Origin: Gemmatimonadaceae bacterium
GTDB lineage: Bacteria > Gemmatimonadota > Gemmatimonadetes > Gemmatimonadales > Gemmatimonadaceae
Assembly (NCBI GenBank): GCA_019689955.1
Contig: JADGGM010000108.1
Span: 1-8,161 of the forward strand
Reading direction: 5' to 3'
DNA length: 8,161 nucleotides
This document shows, in pieces, positions 6,205-8,161 of the stretch. The position numbers and the translations under genes were made by a program. The first letter of the stretch is position 1; each line of letters opens with the position of its first letter. The notes below the pieces were generated by a model that worked only from the letters and a program-made list of their open reading frames with translations, was not told the DNA's origin and did not search any database.

Positions 6205-7796
6205 CAGTTTCACGACGCGATTTTCTCAAGGCGGGTGCCACGGTGGCGTCCGCCATGGCGCTCCCGCGCCCGCTCCTCGTCTCGTTCGGCGGTGCGCCGG
6301 AGCCCGTCCCGCCGATCGACGATCCGCGCCTCGCGGAGCTCGCGCGCCGAGCGCTGGACGCGGCGACCGGCGCGGGCGCCGCCTACGCCGACGTGCGCCT
6401 CACGCACACACGGACGCGCGGCTTCCGGCCGGCGTACACGAGCGATGCCGAGTCGATGGTGGTGGGCGTCCGCGCGCTCGTGAACGGCTACTGGGGGTTC
6501 GCGAGCGGACCGGTGTGGAGCCCCGACGAGATGGCCCGGTTGGGCCGCGAGGCGGTGCACCAGGCAAAGACCAACGCGCTCGGCAAGACGCGCGTCGTGG
6601 AGCTCGCCCCGCGCCCCGTCGTCGCCAACGGGCACTGGACCATGCCGGTGAAGGTGGACGCGTTCGACGTCTCGCCGTTCGAGGTGTTCGACCACCTGAT
6701 GGGGCTCCAGATCTTCGCGACGCGGACGCGCGGCGTGACGGTCGTCCTCAACCAGTGCAGCTTCACGATCCAGGAGAAGGCGTTCGCCGCGTCCGACGGC
6801 AGCTACTGCACGCAGCGCGTCTACCTCGGCGCGGGCGAGCTCGTGCTCGACCTGGAGAAGAAGGGACAGCGCACTCGCGGCGCGATCGATCTGTTGACCC
6901 CCGCCGGCATCGGCTGGGAGCTCTACCGCGATCAGCCCGTGCGCGAGGCGGTCCGGGCCCTCCTCGCAAAGCTCGACGAAGAGCTGGCGCTCCCGGTGAA
7001 GCCGGTCGATGTGGGACGCTACGACATGGTGTTCGACCCGCTGAGCATGGCCGCGCTGCTCGACACGACGCTCGGCCGCGCCACGGAGCTCGACCGGGCG
7101 CTCGGCTACGAGGCCAACGCCGGCGGGACGAGCTACCTGAACGCCCCGCTCGACATGCTCGGCACCTATCGCGCGGGCGCGCCGAGCCTCACCGTCACGG
7201 CGAACCGCTCGGAGCCCGGGGGCGCGGCCACGGTGCAGTGGGACGACGAAGGCGTGGCGCCGGACACGTTCCATGTCGTGAAGGACGGCGTCCTCACCGA
7301 CTTCCAGACGACCCGCGAGAGCGCCGCGTGGCTCGCGGACTACTACGCCAAGCGCGGGCTGCCGCTCCGCTCGCACGGCTGCGCGAACGCCGACTCGGCG
7401 ATCAACGCGCCCATGCAGCACACGCCGAACCTCGTGCTCGTCCCGGGGCGCGAGGCGCATGGCGTCGACGACCTCATCGCCGGGCTCACGACCGGGATCG
7501 TGCTCGAGAGCGCGTCGCTGAGCGTCGACTTCCAGGCGCTCAACGGCATGGGGCGCGGCAAGTTCTTCGAGGTGAAGCAGGGGAAGCGCGTGGCGCGGAT
7601 TGCGAACGCGGGGATCCTCTTCCGCGCGCCGGAGCTGTGGCGCGGGCTCACCGCGCTCGGCGGCGCGGCGAGCGCGCGGCGCTACGGGATGTGGGCGAAC
7701 AAGGGAGAGCCGGAGCAGGCCACCTGTCACAGCGTGACCGTCGTCCCCGCGGTGTTCAAGCAGGTCACTCTCATCGACCCACTCCGGAAAGCATGA
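6201..7796 (+). CDS. TldD/PmbA-family protein with Tat signal and degenerate zinc-protease motif
   Basis: This 531-residue protein belongs to the TldD/PmbA (TldE) family, whose E. coli members form a heterodimeric peptidase that processes microcin B17 and degrades CcdA. The N-terminus carries a textbook twin-arginine motif, S4-R-R-D-F-L-K10, then a hydrophobic stretch, so export of the folded protein is predicted. The TldD N-domain follows from about residue 45 (ARRALDAATGAGAAYADVRL). The C-domain shows ELDRALGYEANAGGTSY (296-312), W-D-D-E-G (347-351) with VVKDGVLTDFQTT, and RSHGCANADS around 390-399. The place where active TldD relatives carry HExxxH just before ELDRALGYEAN reads D288-T-T-L-G-R293. 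The C-terminal Gly-rich segment that carries the zinc Cys in TldD reads WANKGEPEQ here (498-506). It is probably not a working metalloprotease by itself and may be a structural or binding subunit. A clean AxA cleavage site is not obvious, so the signal might remain as an anchor. The gene overlaps both neighbours by four bases. Confidence 0.88.
   Translation: MTVSRRDFLKAGATVASAMALPRPLLVSFGGAPEPVPPIDDPRLAELARRALDAATGAGAAYADVRLTHTRTRGFRPAYTSDAESMVVGVRALVNGYWGFASGPVWSPDEMARLGREAVHQAKTNALGKTRVVELAPRPVVANGHWTMPVKVDAFDVSPFEVFDHLMGLQIFATRTRGVTVVLNQCSFTIQEKAFAASDGSYCTQRVYLGAGELVLDLEKKGQRTRGAIDLLTPAGIGWELYRDQPVREAVRALLAKLDEELALPVKPVDVGRYDMVFDPLSMAALLDTTLGRATELDRALGYEANAGGTSYLNAPLDMLGTYRAGAPSLTVTANRSEPGGAATVQWDDEGVAPDTFHVVKDGVLTDFQTTRESAAWLADYYAKRGLPLRSHGCANADSAINAPMQHTPNLVLVPGREAHGVDDLIAGLTTGIVLESASLSVDFQALNGMGRGKFFEVKQGKRVARIANAGILFRAPELWRGLTALGGAASARRYGMWANKGEPEQATCHSVTVVPAVFKQVTLIDPLRKA
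7793..7796 (+). promoter_or_regulatory. ATGA start-stop overlap between the two TldD/PmbA-family genes
   Basis: The start codon at 7793 overlaps the TGA at 7794-7796. This supports coupled synthesis of two subunits, as expected if they form a TldD/TldE-like heterodimer. No clear Shine-Dalgarno is seen beyond a weak GGAAA at 7786-7790. Confidence 0.65.
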
Positions 7797-8161
7797 GCAG
7801 GCATCTCGAACGGCTCGTTCGCCTCGACGACGAGCACCGTATTCTCTCGCGCGAGGAGTGCGCGGCCATCGCCAAGCGTGTCTTCGCGTTCGCGCGCGGG
7901 GGCGGGGAGACGCGCGTGCGGATCACCAGCTGGTGGCACGGAGAGCTGCGCTGGTCGCGCAACCGCGTGAGCCTGGCGGGGGACCGGCGCGACATCTCGG
8001 TGTACATCTCGCGCGGCCAGCCGTTCAGCGCCGAGCGAGGGATCGCGATGACGAACCAGCTCGATGACGTCTCGCTCGAGTCCGTGGTGCGCGCGGCCGA
8101 GCGGTCGCGCATGCTCGCGGACTACAACCACCCCGCGCCCGCCTTCGCCCCTCCGCTGGCC
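7793..8161 (+). CDS. Second TldD/PmbA-family protein, N-terminal part (runs off the window)
   Basis: The frame is open from ATG 7793 to the last base, giving 123 residues (MSRHLERLVRLDDEHRILSR...). It matches the N-terminal domain pattern of TldD/PmbA proteins: LSREECAAIAKRVFAFA, a short strand set with GELRWSRNRVSLAGDRRDISVYIS, then the TNQLDDVSLESVVRAAERSRMLA helix. No hydrophobic or twin-arginine signal is visible, unlike its upstream neighbour. The four-base overlap with the upstream family member suggests a TldD/TldE-type pair. The part that would show whether HExxxH is present lies beyond the window, so it cannot be called the catalytic or the non-catalytic subunit. The family call rests on the N-domain pattern and on context. 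Confidence 0.8.
   Translation, partial: MSRHLERLVRLDDEHRILSREECAAIAKRVFAFARGGGETRVRITSWWHGELRWSRNRVSLAGDRRDISVYISRGQPFSAERGIAMTNQLDDVSLESVVRAAERSRMLADYNHPAPAFAPPLA

Noticed and set aside
4975..6213. Open minus-strand frame of 412 codons opposite the lipoprotein gene
   Set aside because: It is a low-complexity Arg/His/Asp-rich shadow. The plus-strand frame has a lipobox, a ribosome-binding site and recognisable domains.
6210..7730. Open minus-strand frame of 506 codons opposite the TldD-like gene
   Set aside because: It has shadow composition and no motif; the plus strand has a Tat signal and family blocks.

Overview
The window looks like part of one tightly packed plus-strand operon from a very GC-rich, diderm bacterium. 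The combination of a SusC/SusD outer-membrane pair at high GC with Ig-like (BIG2) lipoproteins and exported TldD/PmbA proteins fits Gemmatimonadota best. That placement is an inference from gene content and protein style; no marker gene is present.

Layout: (1) 59-3551, a SusC/RagA-type TonB-dependent outer-membrane transporter with signal peptide, STN domain, carboxypeptidase-regulatory-like domain, plug and barrel. It is broken by a net +1 frameshift inside an extreme G-then-C tract at 718-786. (2) 3551-5062, a SusD/RagB-type lipoprotein whose ATG overlaps the SusC stop. (3) 5086-6204, a lipoprotein with two Ig-like (BIG2-type) domains and a C-terminal cupredoxin-like domain that has lost the expected copper ligands. 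(4) 6201-7796, a TldD/PmbA-family protein with a textbook Tat signal, in which the zinc-protease HExxxH motif is replaced by DTTLGR. (5) 7793 to the window edge, the N-terminal 123 residues of a second TldD/PmbA-family protein with no visible export signal.

The genes are joined by 1-base, 23-base (gap), 4-base and 4-base junctions, so they are very probably co-transcribed and partly translationally coupled. A reasonable reading is an outer-membrane uptake complex (SusC barrel, SusD lid, accessory lipoprotein) coupled to a TldD/TldE-like pair. Because RagAB-type SusCD complexes import peptides and TldD/TldE cleaves peptides, a peptide capture and processing locus is a plausible but untested hypothesis. 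The two most unusual points are the degenerate active site of the Tat-targeted TldD homologue, paired with an unsignalled partner, and the ligand-less cupredoxin domain on the accessory lipoprotein.

The poly-G/poly-C tract is more likely a sequencing or assembly fault than biology, but a slippage switch on the transporter cannot be excluded from sequence alone. I see no RNA genes, mobile elements, CRISPR arrays or terminators, and no gene-free stretch longer than 58 bases.
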